A stretch of DNA of 64,000 nt, from assembly GCF_009834875.1 (NCBI RefSeq), contig NZ_WVHT01000004.1:434001-498000 (forward strand). The letters are read 5' to 3'. How positions within the stretch are numbered: the first letter of the stretch is position 1; every line of letters begins with the position of its first letter. The DNA is from Hufsiella arboris. Its GTDB lineage: Bacteria; Bacteroidota; Bacteroidia; Sphingobacteriales; Sphingobacteriaceae. The notes under the pieces were generated by a model. That model had not been told where the DNA came from and made no database searches. It saw only the letters and a program-made list of their open reading frames with translations. The translations under genes and the position numbers were made by a program. Shown piece after piece: positions 1-9,227 of this stretch.

Positions 1-45
1 ACTAAATATTCAATTTCTCTTGTTATTATCTAGCAGGCATGCTGC

Positions 46-3000
46 TTACAATCGTCTGGATAGATCCTTAAACAAACCCGCCCCTTTCCAAAGCTCTTTA
101 TTCCCTACCACATACACCACCTCTTTAGCCCTAGTTACCGCAACATTCAGTAAATTCGGCCTTCCTCCAGCCCAAGCCCTGGCGCCATTTTGTTGCGTCA
201 TTTGCGCTCCAAGAACAAAAACTACCGCTTCAGCCTCGCGCCCTTGCACTGTATGCACCGTTCCGATTCGCTCGTAAGGCCATTTAAATGGTTCGTCAAC
301 CCAGGAATCTAATATTCGGCTGTCAATCAAAAGCCTGCGCAAATTATCCGCAACAATAACAAAAGGGGTAATAATGTATATATTCGGGTAGATTGATGCT
401 GCTTTTAGTCTTTTAAGAACATCTATAACAATTTCACCTTCTTCAGGGCACCACTTATCTACTGCCTGTCCCTGGACATCAATCCATCTGGAAGGACCTA
501 ATAAATCTCTTATCTTAGATTGGGCGCGCTGTTTCGCAGGTACCATTAGATTACTATATGCAACTGCATTGGAGATACTAAACATTGGCTCATCGCACCG
601 GCGATGTACTAGCAAGGGAACTCCTACTGCGCGGCTCCCTCCGTTAGTTTCAAATTCTGCAAAATATTGGGTAACGCTGTCAGCCAATGTTTGTACAGAC
701 GCTTCGGGGGCATTATACTTATCTGGGTCGGCGCCGAAGTGTTTGCAAATTCTCTTGGTCATCGTATCGGGCAAGGTCACTACTGGTTCGATTTGAATAG
801 GATCTCCAACAACTATCGCACGCTTCGTTCGCATTAACAGACCAACTGCTGCTTGCGGTAATGCTTGCCCCGCCTCATCAATTAACGACCAACCCAGGCT
901 GCCAGGAGGTAAATCCTCCATCATACGTCGCACAGAAGCAAACGTCGTAGAGACGCTCGGCACCACTAAAAACAAAGAAGACCACAGATCCGGAAGAAGC
1001 GATAACTTTTCCTTCTCATCGAATCTTAAGCCTCCGAGTAGCTGCGTAAAGACATTAAGGTTGTTTCTAAGTGGTTTTGCGGCAGCAGCTATAAATGCCT
1101 TGTGAAGCTTAATGGCCTTTATAAAAACATTGTCTCTCAAACTTTGAATACTATTGTCAAACCAAGGCGATGTTATATGTATTTGCTGTCTCTCTTGAGC
1201 AAAGAAACCTGTATCAATCAGGTGGCTTTTCAATCTCAGTCTAGCCTGCTCAACAGTGGTGTTTCTCGCCTTAAATAATTGATAAGTCTTTTGATAATTT
1301 TGAGCAAGTCTACCACGCGATTCCTGCCGATTTTTATATTTTTCCTCTGATGTATGTACCTGGGATTTAATTCCATTGAACTCCTTTCTTGCCAGCTTTA
1401 GTACCAGCAGATGAGTGTCGTATTCCTCCTTCCAATCTTGGTATTTTTTTGAGTTGAAAAGTCTCGAGAAAAAACTCGGACGTCTTTGAAGTAATTCTTT
1501 ACCTACAGCTTCTGTCGCCTTTAATTTTCTATCTAAAACATCACGGACTTCCAATAGCTTATTTAATTCTTTCAGCACTTCTGTTTCACTTACAACAGCC
1601 ACATCTAATGCTTCCTTTGCTTCTCTCTCAGCTTTGACCAACTTAGGTAAGGCCAAGACAGCCTCTCGGATGCTGTTAATTTGTTCGATTGAAGCCTTAC
1701 TTTCCTCTACTGCTATTTGAAATTCATTTCTGGCGCTGTTCCAGTTGCTAATTGCTTGAACATGACTACTTGGCGCATTTTCTTCAATCACAATTCGCGG
1801 CTTTCTTGTTCCTGTAACCTTCCCCGTTTCAGGATCAATAACATCGATAAGTTGTGGTGTTCCATTGGCTTCGCCAAGGTATCTTGCTAACCCAGTATCT
1901 TCATCCCACCAAAAAGCTTGTTTGAAGCGAAAGCGATTACCGGCATTTCCTAAGACTGCTGCTATCAAACCCCAACTATCTCTCTCAAGCAGATTATCTG
2001 ATAAGCTCTTAAAATAGCGCAAATCAACAGCGTCAGCAGCGATTGAATTGATACCGGGAAGTTCAGCACTAACGTTCTCTACCGCTTTGTTATTCGATGA
2101 TGCAATGACCATCTCAAATCCCTTAAGGCTACTGTCTAAATTATACAAGTGCAACCATGCGGTTCCGGCCTTAAGTTTTTGTCCAGAGAAAGTGAATGCA
2201 GTTGCGGGATCATCAAATTTGCACATCTCCTCAGCTCGGTCGGAAACTAATCCTGCAACAATATCCCGCAATAATGTTGTCTTGCCGGTTCCGGGCGGAC
2301 CGTTGACGGCGAGAATACCAGAATCTTTCTTAAGCGTGTTAAAAGCAAGGTTAACCGCTGCCTGCTGCAGAAGCACTAAGGGATGTCTTCCAGCTCCTGG
2401 CCATCTGGCTAGTGGGGCCATTCGCGGAGCTACAGATTCCTCTAGTTTTGCGGTGTCGTCAAGCAGGTTAATTCTTGAAGTGGGAGTTTCAACTCTTAAA
2501 TATTTTTTCAGTATAGGTGGTGCTTTCTTTTCAAGAAATAATTTTCTAGCCTCAGCAAGATCACTAACAAAAAAGCTATTTAGCAAGAGCGGCTCAGGCG
2601 AGTCATTTTTATAATATTCATAGGCCCTTAAAGCAAAAGGGTTAGATTTCAAAAACTCTGGCGGAATCTTAAAGGCCTTCACGAGAGCATTTAATGTTTT
2701 GTTCAGAGCATCTAATGTAATTGCAGAAGAATTTTCGTTCTGCTGATTATAAGGTAGCAATGCTTTCATCAATTGCTCTGTAACCACCTTTTCAACCTTT
2801 GGCCAATCACCCAGAGAGGCGAGATTACCTTGAAAGGCATGATTAAGCCCCCATGCAAAGCTGGAAATCCCAATGCAACCCTCCTCTACAAGCCGTCCCT
2901 TTTGGTCAAGAACAAGCGAAGCAATGATTGCTTCTCCAGTAGCTGGCGGTCTTTCAATTCGCTCATCTGAGTATATAGGCAACAGACCGGCAATCGCCTT

Positions 3001-3528
3001 TTGCATATCAATGGTACCGAGAATAACATGATAAAATAGCTGATATTTTGGGCGGGATTTCTCTACCTCGCCCACCCAGGGTAACTGGTTACCTATCAAG
3101 GGAACTATCAATCTTCTATCACCACCTGCTAAATCTTCAGGCCTTTTGAAAGTCTGCGGAGAGAACACCTCTAAGGCTATCCAGCTCGATAAAACATCTT
3201 CCGGTTTATTAGCAATTACCGGTCTTTGCTGTGTTTCAAACTTGGGAATTTCAAGGTCTACATCAAGGATGAAATCGTTTATTTCAACAGGCTCAGTCTT
3301 TACTTTAGGCGCTTCCGGCTGTAATTCAAAAGAATCTTTTGTCTTTTCTGCAGAAGAATCTAAATAATCAATCGACGTTAGAACGTCCTTTGCAAGCTTA
3401 TCCGCTCTGGCTGTTGTTCTATGCTCTAACTCTTCCAACAACCCTTTCAGAAAGTTCTGATCGTTGCGGTTGGATTCATACGCTGCTTCAAGTTGAACTA
3501 TAGAATAATTGAAGAATGGCCTTCCCAT
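46..3528 (-). CDS. Large superfamily 1 (UPF1/DNA2-like) helicase, R-M operon partner
   Basis: A 1160-residue putative DNA or RNA helicase. Walker A (GPPGTGKTTLL) lies near residue 410, Walker B (LIDEAGQALP) near residue 883, and the motif VI region (NVAVTRAK) near residue 1132. This order is that of the AAA_11/AAA_12 SF1B helicases. About 450 residues separate Walker A from Walker B, and much of this (roughly 600-790) is Lys/Glu-rich and looks coiled coil. The N-terminal 400 residues have no domain I recognise. I see no PLD (HxK) nuclease motif at the C terminus. The start lies 11 nt beyond the hsdR stop, so it is the last gene of the type I R-M operon and probably co-transcribed. Helicase assignment is firm. 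A defence role is inferred from context only. Confidence 0.85.
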   Translation of the reverse strand: MGRPFFNYSIVQLEAAYESNRNDQNFLKGLLEELEHRTTARADKLAKDVLTSIDYLDSSAEKTKDSFELQPEAPKVKTEPVEINDFILDVDLEIPKFETQQRPVIANKPEDVLSSWIALEVFSPQTFKRPEDLAGGDRRLIVPLIGNQLPWVGEVEKSRPKYQLFYHVILGTIDMQKAIAGLLPIYSDERIERPPATGEAIIASLVLDQKGRLVEEGCIGISSFAWGLNHAFQGNLASLGDWPKVEKVVTEQLMKALLPYNQQNENSSAITLDALNKTLNALVKAFKIPPEFLKSNPFALRAYEYYKNDSPEPLLLNSFFVSDLAEARKLFLEKKAPPILKKYLRVETPTSRINLLDDTAKLEESVAPRMAPLARWPGAGRHPLVLLQQAAVNLAFNTLKKDSGILAVNGPPGTGKTTLLRDIVAGLVSDRAEEMCKFDDPATAFTFSGQKLKAGTAWLHLYNLDSSLKGFEMVIASSNNKAVENVSAELPGINSIAADAVDLRYFKSLSDNLLERDSWGLIAAVLGNAGNRFRFKQAFWWDEDTGLARYLGEANGTPQLIDVIDPETGKVTGTRKPRIVIEENAPSSHVQAISNWNSARNEFQIAVEESKASIEQINSIREAVLALPKLVKAEREAKEALDVAVVSETEVLKELNKLLEVRDVLDRKLKATEAVGKELLQRRPSFFSRLFNSKKYQDWKEEYDTHLLVLKLARKEFNGIKSQVHTSEEKYKNRQESRGRLAQNYQKTYQLFKARNTTVEQARLRLKSHLIDTGFFAQERQQIHITSPWFDNSIQSLRDNVFIKAIKLHKAFIAAAAKPLRNNLNVFTQLLGGLRFDEKEKLSLLPDLWSSLFLVVPSVSTTFASVRRMMEDLPPGSLGWSLIDEAGQALPQAAVGLLMRTKRAIVVGDPIQIEPVVTLPDTMTKRICKHFGADPDKYNAPEASVQTLADSVTQYFAEFETNGGSRAVGVPLLVHRRCDEPMFSISNAVAYSNLMVPAKQRAQSKIRDLLGPSRWIDVQGQAVDKWCPEEGEIVIDVLKRLKAASIYPNIYIITPFVIVADNLRRLLIDSRILDSWVDEPFKWPYERIGTVHTVQGREAEAVVFVLGAQMTQQNGARAWAGGRPNLLNVAVTRAKEVVYVVGNKELWKGAGLFKDLSRRL

Positions 3529-3539
3529 ATCTCAACTGT

Positions 3540-6506
3540 TTAATAATACTCCTTAATATACCCATACGCCCTATCAAACAACACCTGATCCTTGTGCAAT
3601 TGGTATTTCAAAAGCGCCTGCCGTAATGATTTTTGAACCTCCCTCTCTCCTGACGAGGTTTTTTGCCATCCCACAAAACTTACAACACGAACAATAGCAT
3701 CAATATCAGCAACAATGCGCTCTACTACTGCAGGCGTTTGGTCTGTTTTTAGCTCTAGAAATAATTCCGTTAACGCCGCTTTGGGTGATCTTTCCTGCAC
3801 TTCAGCTTGAAGATCTTTTTCAGCCTGTACGGCTTCTTTGGCTATTTTACAAAGTTCTTTTACGAACTCGATAGAGGTTATCAGTCCTTTCTCAGCTCTA
3901 TCCCGCAATTCTTCTAACAGTTCACTTAGCTTTTTAAACTTGGGGTGTTCCCCATGCTTCTTAAAGCGATTAATAAGAATTTTCTCTAATTTCTTAGCAT
4001 TCTTCGGATCTGGGTTGTTGAATATATCTTCAATAACATCAGAATCTAAAATAAACTCTTCCAGGTTGTGAATGTCCCCTACGTGAATGTTATCGTGGAT
4101 AAGCTTAGTAGTTTGAGCTCCTAACGTCATCCAAAGTAGTTTGCCTACATTGTCTGAAGCGGGGCGAACCGATTCAAACACCTGGGACAACCATTTATAA
4201 TCGGCCTGGTATAAGTTCAGAATATTATCGGGAGAGAGCGACTCCCAAAGTTTACTCAGGTACTTATAATCGGAGGCGAAAGCATCTTTGCTCTCGTTAG
4301 TTTTTAATTTATTTTGTGCCGCTTCTAACCCTTCAAAGCCGAGCTGAGTTCTATCTACTCCTTCAAAATGCTGTAAGGTATCTCTCATAGCCTGCGGTAA
4401 CTTCTCGCGCAATTCGGATAAATTGCTGATGATTTGTTTTACCGAAGCTTCATCAAATTGCAAAGCTTTAGCTGCATCGTCAAACACGCCAAAATAATCT
4501 ACAATACGACCGTAGGTTTTATTGGGGAATAATCTATTGGTTCTGCAAATGGCCTGAAGAAGTGTATGGTCCTTTATCGACTTGTCTAAATACATGGTTT
4601 GTAAAATAGGCGAATCAAAACCCGTTAGCAATTTGGCGGTAACAATAAGAAACTGCAAATCTGAAATGGGATCGTTAAATTCATCTACAATTCGCTCTTG
4701 CTGCGATTTATCAACCCCCCATTTCTGCTTGAACTCAAAAGTATCATTGGCGGTGGTAGAGATGACTACTTTGCTGGCTTCTACCGGAAAGTATTTATCT
4801 AACTCCTCTTTGTATTGTATACACGCATGACGATCCGGTGTTACCACCATGGCTTTAAAACCATGTGGTGCTACTTTCTCATTGAAATGAACGGATATGT
4901 CTTTTACAATTTTAGCTACCCGCTCTGGCGATTTTAAAAAGGCCGCCATTTTTGCGGATTTCCTATTTAAAGCATCCGCTTCCTCATCGGTAAGGGCCGT
5001 TTCTTCTTTAAAGTCCGCAAAAAGTTTATCAATCGTTTCTTTGTCTACATGCACATCTAACATGCGGGGCTCGAAATGTAAAGGCAAGGTGGCTCCGTCG
5101 CGAATAGAATCCTGAAAAGTATAGCGGGATAAATATCCACCTTCGTCCTCCTCAGAACCGAATGCCCAAAAGGTATTTTTGTCTGCTTTATTTACAGGCG
5201 TACCTGTTAGTCCAAACAGAAAAGCATTGGGTAATGCCGCCCGCATTTGTCTGCCTAAATCACCTTCTTGCGTACGATGTGCCTCGTCTACCAGCACAAT
5301 GATATTCTCACGGGTATTCATATTGGGTTTGGCATCCCGGAATTTGTGAATCATGGACACGATAATCTTACGGGTATCGCGTTCCAGCATACCTTGCAAT
5401 TCCCGGATGTTGTCGGTAGTTTCTACATTGGCGATATCAGCTGCGTTAAAAGTGCCGCTGATCTGAGTATCTAAATCAGTACGGTCAACCAGGATGATCA
5501 CCGTTGGACTTTTTAATTCCGGAGTCCTTCTCAGCTTCTGTGCTGCAAATACCATTAGGAAAGACTTTCCAGATCCTTGAAAATGCCAGATCAAACCTTT
5601 TTTAATCTCCCCTTCTTTTACCCGCTCTACAATTTTATTAGCGCCTTCGTATTGCTGAAAGCGTGGAATAATTTTTATTCTGCGTTTCTTTTTATCTGTT
5701 GAAAAAAGTGAGAAGTTGCGCATGATGTCCAGCAATCGTATTGGACTTAACAAGTTCGACAACTCTTTTCCTACTTCTCCTAAACCTAATCTTTTGGCAA
5801 GCGCATCTTCATCATTTTCCAAACGCCAGGGTGCCCAGAATTCTAACGGACATCTTATAGAACCATAGTACAATTCTTTTCCTTCTGTAGCAAAAGATAA
5901 TATATTAGGTACAAATAGTTGCGGTACGGCATTTTCGTAAACGTTGTGTATTTCATACGCCCCATCTAACCAACTTACCGAAGGGCGAATAGCTGTTTTT
6001 GCCTCTCCTACAACAACCGGAATTCCGTTGATCATCATCACGATATCAGGAATCTTGGTTTCGCGGTGATGGATGCGGTATTGGTTGGTGACTACATAGC
6101 GATTATCGGAAAGGTTTTCAAAATCGATGAGGCGTACCGGTACATGGCGACTATTCTCTCCAAAAGGCATAGTTTTTTCACCTGTCATCCATTTAAAGAA
6201 CTCTTCATTGGCTATTACCAAGCCTACTTGATTGACCGCAATTAGTACTGCTCTTAGTTTATAAATGACTTCATCTCCCAAATCAGGATTGACAGCAATT
6301 TCAGGGTTCAAGCGAATCAATGCATCTTTGAGTTCAGTTTCTATCAATACTTCATTTACGCTTCGATGGATATCGTTGGCCGATTGATAGACCCATTGCG
6401 CCCCGTAGGCAGCTTTAGGTTCCTGGACTACATTACTATTAAAATTCACCCCGCTGAGTTGGTGAATAATGTAATGTTCTATGCTATTGAGTTCGTTAAA
6501 TCCCAT
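3540..6506 (-). CDS. hsdR: Type I restriction endonuclease subunit R (HsdR)
   Basis: A 988-residue motor and nuclease subunit that translocates and cleaves unmodified DNA as part of the HsdR2M2S complex. The N-terminal PD-(D/E)xK nuclease is visible as D154 followed by E168-A-K170 (VVVGEAKT). The SF2 translocase follows, with Walker A (FQGSGKS) at about 310-316, a DEAH box (VDEAH) at 406-410 and GLTGTP near 433. The helical C-terminal region, which in this family binds the methyltransferase, begins near residue 750. Length is normal for the family. It starts 3 nt from the end of the hsdS 3' fragment. All catalytic motifs are intact, so restriction would depend on whether the broken specificity subunit still works. 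Confidence 0.95.
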   Translation of the reverse strand: MGFNELNSIEHYIIHQLSGVNFNSNVVQEPKAAYGAQWVYQSANDIHRSVNEVLIETELKDALIRLNPEIAVNPDLGDEVIYKLRAVLIAVNQVGLVIANEEFFKWMTGEKTMPFGENSRHVPVRLIDFENLSDNRYVVTNQYRIHHRETKIPDIVMMINGIPVVVGEAKTAIRPSVSWLDGAYEIHNVYENAVPQLFVPNILSFATEGKELYYGSIRCPLEFWAPWRLENDEDALAKRLGLGEVGKELSNLLSPIRLLDIMRNFSLFSTDKKKRRIKIIPRFQQYEGANKIVERVKEGEIKKGLIWHFQGSGKSFLMVFAAQKLRRTPELKSPTVIILVDRTDLDTQISGTFNAADIANVETTDNIRELQGMLERDTRKIIVSMIHKFRDAKPNMNTRENIIVLVDEAHRTQEGDLGRQMRAALPNAFLFGLTGTPVNKADKNTFWAFGSEEDEGGYLSRYTFQDSIRDGATLPLHFEPRMLDVHVDKETIDKLFADFKEETALTDEEADALNRKSAKMAAFLKSPERVAKIVKDISVHFNEKVAPHGFKAMVVTPDRHACIQYKEELDKYFPVEASKVVISTTANDTFEFKQKWGVDKSQQERIVDEFNDPISDLQFLIVTAKLLTGFDSPILQTMYLDKSIKDHTLLQAICRTNRLFPNKTYGRIVDYFGVFDDAAKALQFDEASVKQIISNLSELREKLPQAMRDTLQHFEGVDRTQLGFEGLEAAQNKLKTNESKDAFASDYKYLSKLWESLSPDNILNLYQADYKWLSQVFESVRPASDNVGKLLWMTLGAQTTKLIHDNIHVGDIHNLEEFILDSDVIEDIFNNPDPKNAKKLEKILINRFKKHGEHPKFKKLSELLEELRDRAEKGLITSIEFVKELCKIAKEAVQAEKDLQAEVQERSPKAALTELFLELKTDQTPAVVERIVADIDAIVRVVSFVGWQKTSSGEREVQKSLRQALLKYQLHKDQVLFDRAYGYIKEYY

Positions 6507-6508
6507 AC

Positions 6509-6988
6509 TTAAAAGATTTGTTTGATAAGACTTTTTTGAAGGGCTTTTGAGTTGGAAATTTTCACTTTTACTTCGTCAATATTATTTTCTATTGTCTTAC
6601 AATATTCACCTGCATAATATTGCTCGGTTAAACTAGGTAGAATGATTTGTAATTTAAGTAGACTTTCAATTTGAACTGCAGCTTGACCAATCCATTTTGT
6701 ACAGATCCTTTCGAATAAACCAATATCAAAATGAAATTTCAACCACAGGTATAAAAATTTCTGTGTGATGATTTCTTCATTTGCTCTGAGTCGTGTAAAA
6801 TGATTACTGAAGCAAAATTTTTCGATCTCCTTAGTGGCGACAATACTTTTCCCGACCAAATCTTCACTATTTGTATTGCAAAAAAGGACATCATCGATTT
6901 TAATGGTATATTTTTTAATATTATTTCTTGACGGAATCATTGCAATTTTATCTAAATTGATTCTACCTTCTCTTGTTACATTATTCAT
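6509..6988 (-). CDS. hsdS: HsdS specificity subunit, 3' fragment (second TRD)
   Basis: A 159-residue open frame that reads as the second half of a type I specificity subunit: the remainder of target recognition domain 2, then the C-terminal conserved helix (residues around TIENNIDEVKVKI, ending LQKSLIKQIF). Its ATG overlaps the stop of the upstream hsdS fragment as ATGA. The same frame continues upstream of this ATG and encodes the expected TRD2 start (NGFAEGQRDDTGIPQLR) on nucleotides about 6989-7042. The ATG is therefore probably internal to a once-intact hsdS. Translation could restart here by coupling, giving a TRD2 lacking its first strands. Confidence 0.8.
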   Translation of the reverse strand: MNNVTREGRINLDKIAMIPSRNNIKKYTIKIDDVLFCNTNSEDLVGKSIVATKEIEKFCFSNHFTRLRANEEIITQKFLYLWLKFHFDIGLFERICTKWIGQAAVQIESLLKLQIILPSLTEQYYAGEYCKTIENNIDEVKVKISNSKALQKSLIKQIF

Positions 6989-7776
6989 TCGAAGCTGCGG
7001 GATACCAGTATCGTCTCGTTGTCCTTCAGCAAAACCATTTTGAGAATTGAAATAACATCAGATAACTTCATTGTTTTCCAGCCGATAGGAAATTCACGAT
7101 TTTCCCATTTAGTTTGAAAAAGAGATTTGCACTTTAAAATATTTTTATTCGAAACTCTATTAATATGCGATGTAAATACTTGCCATATGAATGAATTAAT
7201 ATTTGTTTCTAATTGCTTTAGCAGCCCGTCCTCTTTTTCAATAACATCATACATAGCCCAAAGCAATTCAGCTAGTTTGACTTGTTGGTCTTTGGGGGGA
7301 AGGAGGAATTCTTGCTTAGCAAGTACTTTCCAATTAATCGTTGGTGAGAGAGACCCAACCGATATTTCTATTGCTTTTTCCCAAAACATTTCAGACAATA
7401 AAAAGAAAGGAAGAAATTCAGGTAATACATTTTTAGGTTTTGGTCTCAAAACCATCGAATGAGCGGAAGCAACTGCATCAAAATCGGCAATAGATACACG
7501 TTTAAGATATGCATTTCGTTTGGCAAAAATTAAATCGCCTTTATAAATCTTTAATTTGTCGCCAATTAAAGAAGCTGTTTTTCCAAACCGTTTAATTTTC
7601 AGAGAACCAGAATCTAAATGTTCCAAACCGATATAATGTTCCAAACCTGAGTCCTGTGGCACAACTTTCTCTACAATGTTTTCAACCAGATCAGAAAATT
7701 TCCATTTAACCCATTTAGCTTTATCTGTCTTGTTCTCGATCGCTTTCGTTATATTCATTTCCAATACCTCATTCAT
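6985..7776 (-). CDS. hsdS: HsdS specificity subunit, 5' fragment (first TRD and linker)
   Basis: A 263-residue N-terminal part of HsdS, which selects the DNA sequence recognised by the complex. It contains TRD1 and the central conserved helix (WAMYDVIEKEDGLLKQLETNI) and enters TRD2 (WKTMKLSDVISIL). The frame then changes: the last 18 residues, ending VSRSFE, are out of frame. Reading one base over at positions about 7038-7044 restores the normal TRD2 sequence in continuity with the downstream fragment. One missing base within TCTCAAAATGG (minus strand) would explain it. The start overlaps the hsdM2 stop as ATGA. A single TRD plus one conserved helix resembles the half-HsdS proteins known to dimerise, so residual function is possible. 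Sequencing error is equally possible. Confidence 0.85.
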   Translation of the reverse strand: MNEVLEMNITKAIENKTDKAKWVKWKFSDLVENIVEKVVPQDSGLEHYIGLEHLDSGSLKIKRFGKTASLIGDKLKIYKGDLIFAKRNAYLKRVSIADFDAVASAHSMVLRPKPKNVLPEFLPFFLLSEMFWEKAIEISVGSLSPTINWKVLAKQEFLLPPKDQQVKLAELLWAMYDVIEKEDGLLKQLETNINSFIWQVFTSHINRVSNKNILKCKSLFQTKWENREFPIGWKTMKLSDVISILKMVLLKDNETILVSRSFE

Positions 7777-9227
7777 AGAATTTCAAATAATTGGTTTATT
7801 GACTTCTTTAGCACGTCTCCTGAATCTATCCATTTGATATATGCTTCTGACGGCTCTAAAATGGTTTCATTTGAAACACCTTTTATATATAGGGGGATAT
7901 TCAAACTTGATTCTTTTTCTATTATCTCATCCAAGTTGGCCACATAAGTAAACTTATCTTCAATCTTGAAATCAAAATAAGCTTTATATATTTTAGAAAT
8001 ATGCTCAGGAAGCAAATAACTAATGGTTTTCTCTTTTTTTAATTCTTCTCTCGCATCAATAAACAATACGTTTCCTTTGCGGCTTTCTGATTTATTATTA
8101 TTCGTGATTAGTAAACATGATTCCATAATTGAATTATAAAAAAGGTTCTTACCTAAAGCAATGACGCATTCTACCAAATCTTCTTTAATCATTTTCTGTC
8201 TCATATCTCTTTCAGAATCTCTAAATAAAACTCCATAGGGCCATAAAACACAAGAACGTCCATTCTGCTCATCTAAACTCTTTTGAATATGCTGCTGAAA
8301 AGCGTAATCGGCACAACCTTGTGGAGGTACGCCCCAAAGGTTACGTCCGTAAGGGTCGTTGGTAAAGGCCTTTTGGTCCCAAGCTTTAATGGAGTAAGGA
8401 GGATTGGCCAAAATGACATTGAACTTTTTCAGTTCATCATTTTCCAAAAATGCAGGGTTAGCCAAGGTATCCCCCCGTACGATGCTAAACTCCTCAATGC
8501 CGTGCATAAACATGTTCATGCGGGCAATGGCCGAGGTAAGAAGGTTGACTTCTTGCCCGTATAATTTTAAGGTGCGGTATTCCTTGCCTTCTTCCTTTAA
8601 ATGTAAAGCGCAGTTCAACAACAAACCACCCGATCCGCAGGTAGGGTCATACACACTTTCCCCAGGTTGTGGGTCCATGATCATGGTCATGAGTGTTACC
8701 ACGGTGCGATTGGTATAAAACTCTGCTGCTGTATGTCCGCTGTCGTCTGCAAATTTCTTAATCAAGTATTCGTAAGCATTGCCCAATTTATCATCTGCCA
8801 CATTACTTAAACTCAATTTATGTTGGGAGTAATGTTCAATGAGGTTGGTGAGTGTTTCATCACTCAGGCGGTTTTTATTGGTCCAGCTAGCATCGCCAAA
8901 AATCCCGTAAAGCGTGCCGGGATTAGCCTTTTCAATAGCACGCATAGCATCCTGCAATGCCACACCTACATTTACTGTTGTTTCTCTTACGTCATTCCAA
9001 TGGGCACCTTCGGGCACCTGGAAATGGTGATGCTCGGCAAAGGCAGCATATTCCATATCACCTTCGCTCTCAGCCATGGCCTTTTCAAATTCTTCATCAT
9101 ATACATCGCAAATGCGCTTGAAGAACAGTAGCGGGAAGATGTACTGCTTGTAATCTCCTGCATCTATGGTTCCACGTAAGGCGGTTGCCGCACCCCAAAG
9201 GTATTTTTCGAGTTGTTGTTGGGTCAT
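7773..9227 (-). CDS. hsdM: Type I modification methyltransferase HsdM, second copy
   Basis: A 484-residue N6-adenine methyltransferase subunit. The HsdM N-terminal helical domain occupies about 1-145, the AdoMet-binding motif DPTCGSGG is at 194-201 and the catalytic motif NPPY at 275-278. The usual FYTPR region reads FYTNRT (170-175). It is clearly paralogous to the preceding HsdM: both begin with the same pattern (LFFKRI, DVYDEE, then RETT and GIFGDA in order). The start overlaps the upstream hsdM stop as ATGA, and its own stop overlaps the hsdS start in the same way. Two different, apparently intact HsdM genes in one operon is unusual. They may form a heterodimer or serve different HsdS proteins. 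Confidence 0.93.
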   Translation of the reverse strand: MTQQQLEKYLWGAATALRGTIDAGDYKQYIFPLLFFKRICDVYDEEFEKAMAESEGDMEYAAFAEHHHFQVPEGAHWNDVRETTVNVGVALQDAMRAIEKANPGTLYGIFGDASWTNKNRLSDETLTNLIEHYSQHKLSLSNVADDKLGNAYEYLIKKFADDSGHTAAEFYTNRTVVTLMTMIMDPQPGESVYDPTCGSGGLLLNCALHLKEEGKEYRTLKLYGQEVNLLTSAIARMNMFMHGIEEFSIVRGDTLANPAFLENDELKKFNVILANPPYSIKAWDQKAFTNDPYGRNLWGVPPQGCADYAFQQHIQKSLDEQNGRSCVLWPYGVLFRDSERDMRQKMIKEDLVECVIALGKNLFYNSIMESCLLITNNNKSESRKGNVLFIDAREELKKEKTISYLLPEHISKIYKAYFDFKIEDKFTYVANLDEIIEKESSLNIPLYIKGVSNETILEPSEAYIKWIDSGDVLKKSINQLFEIL

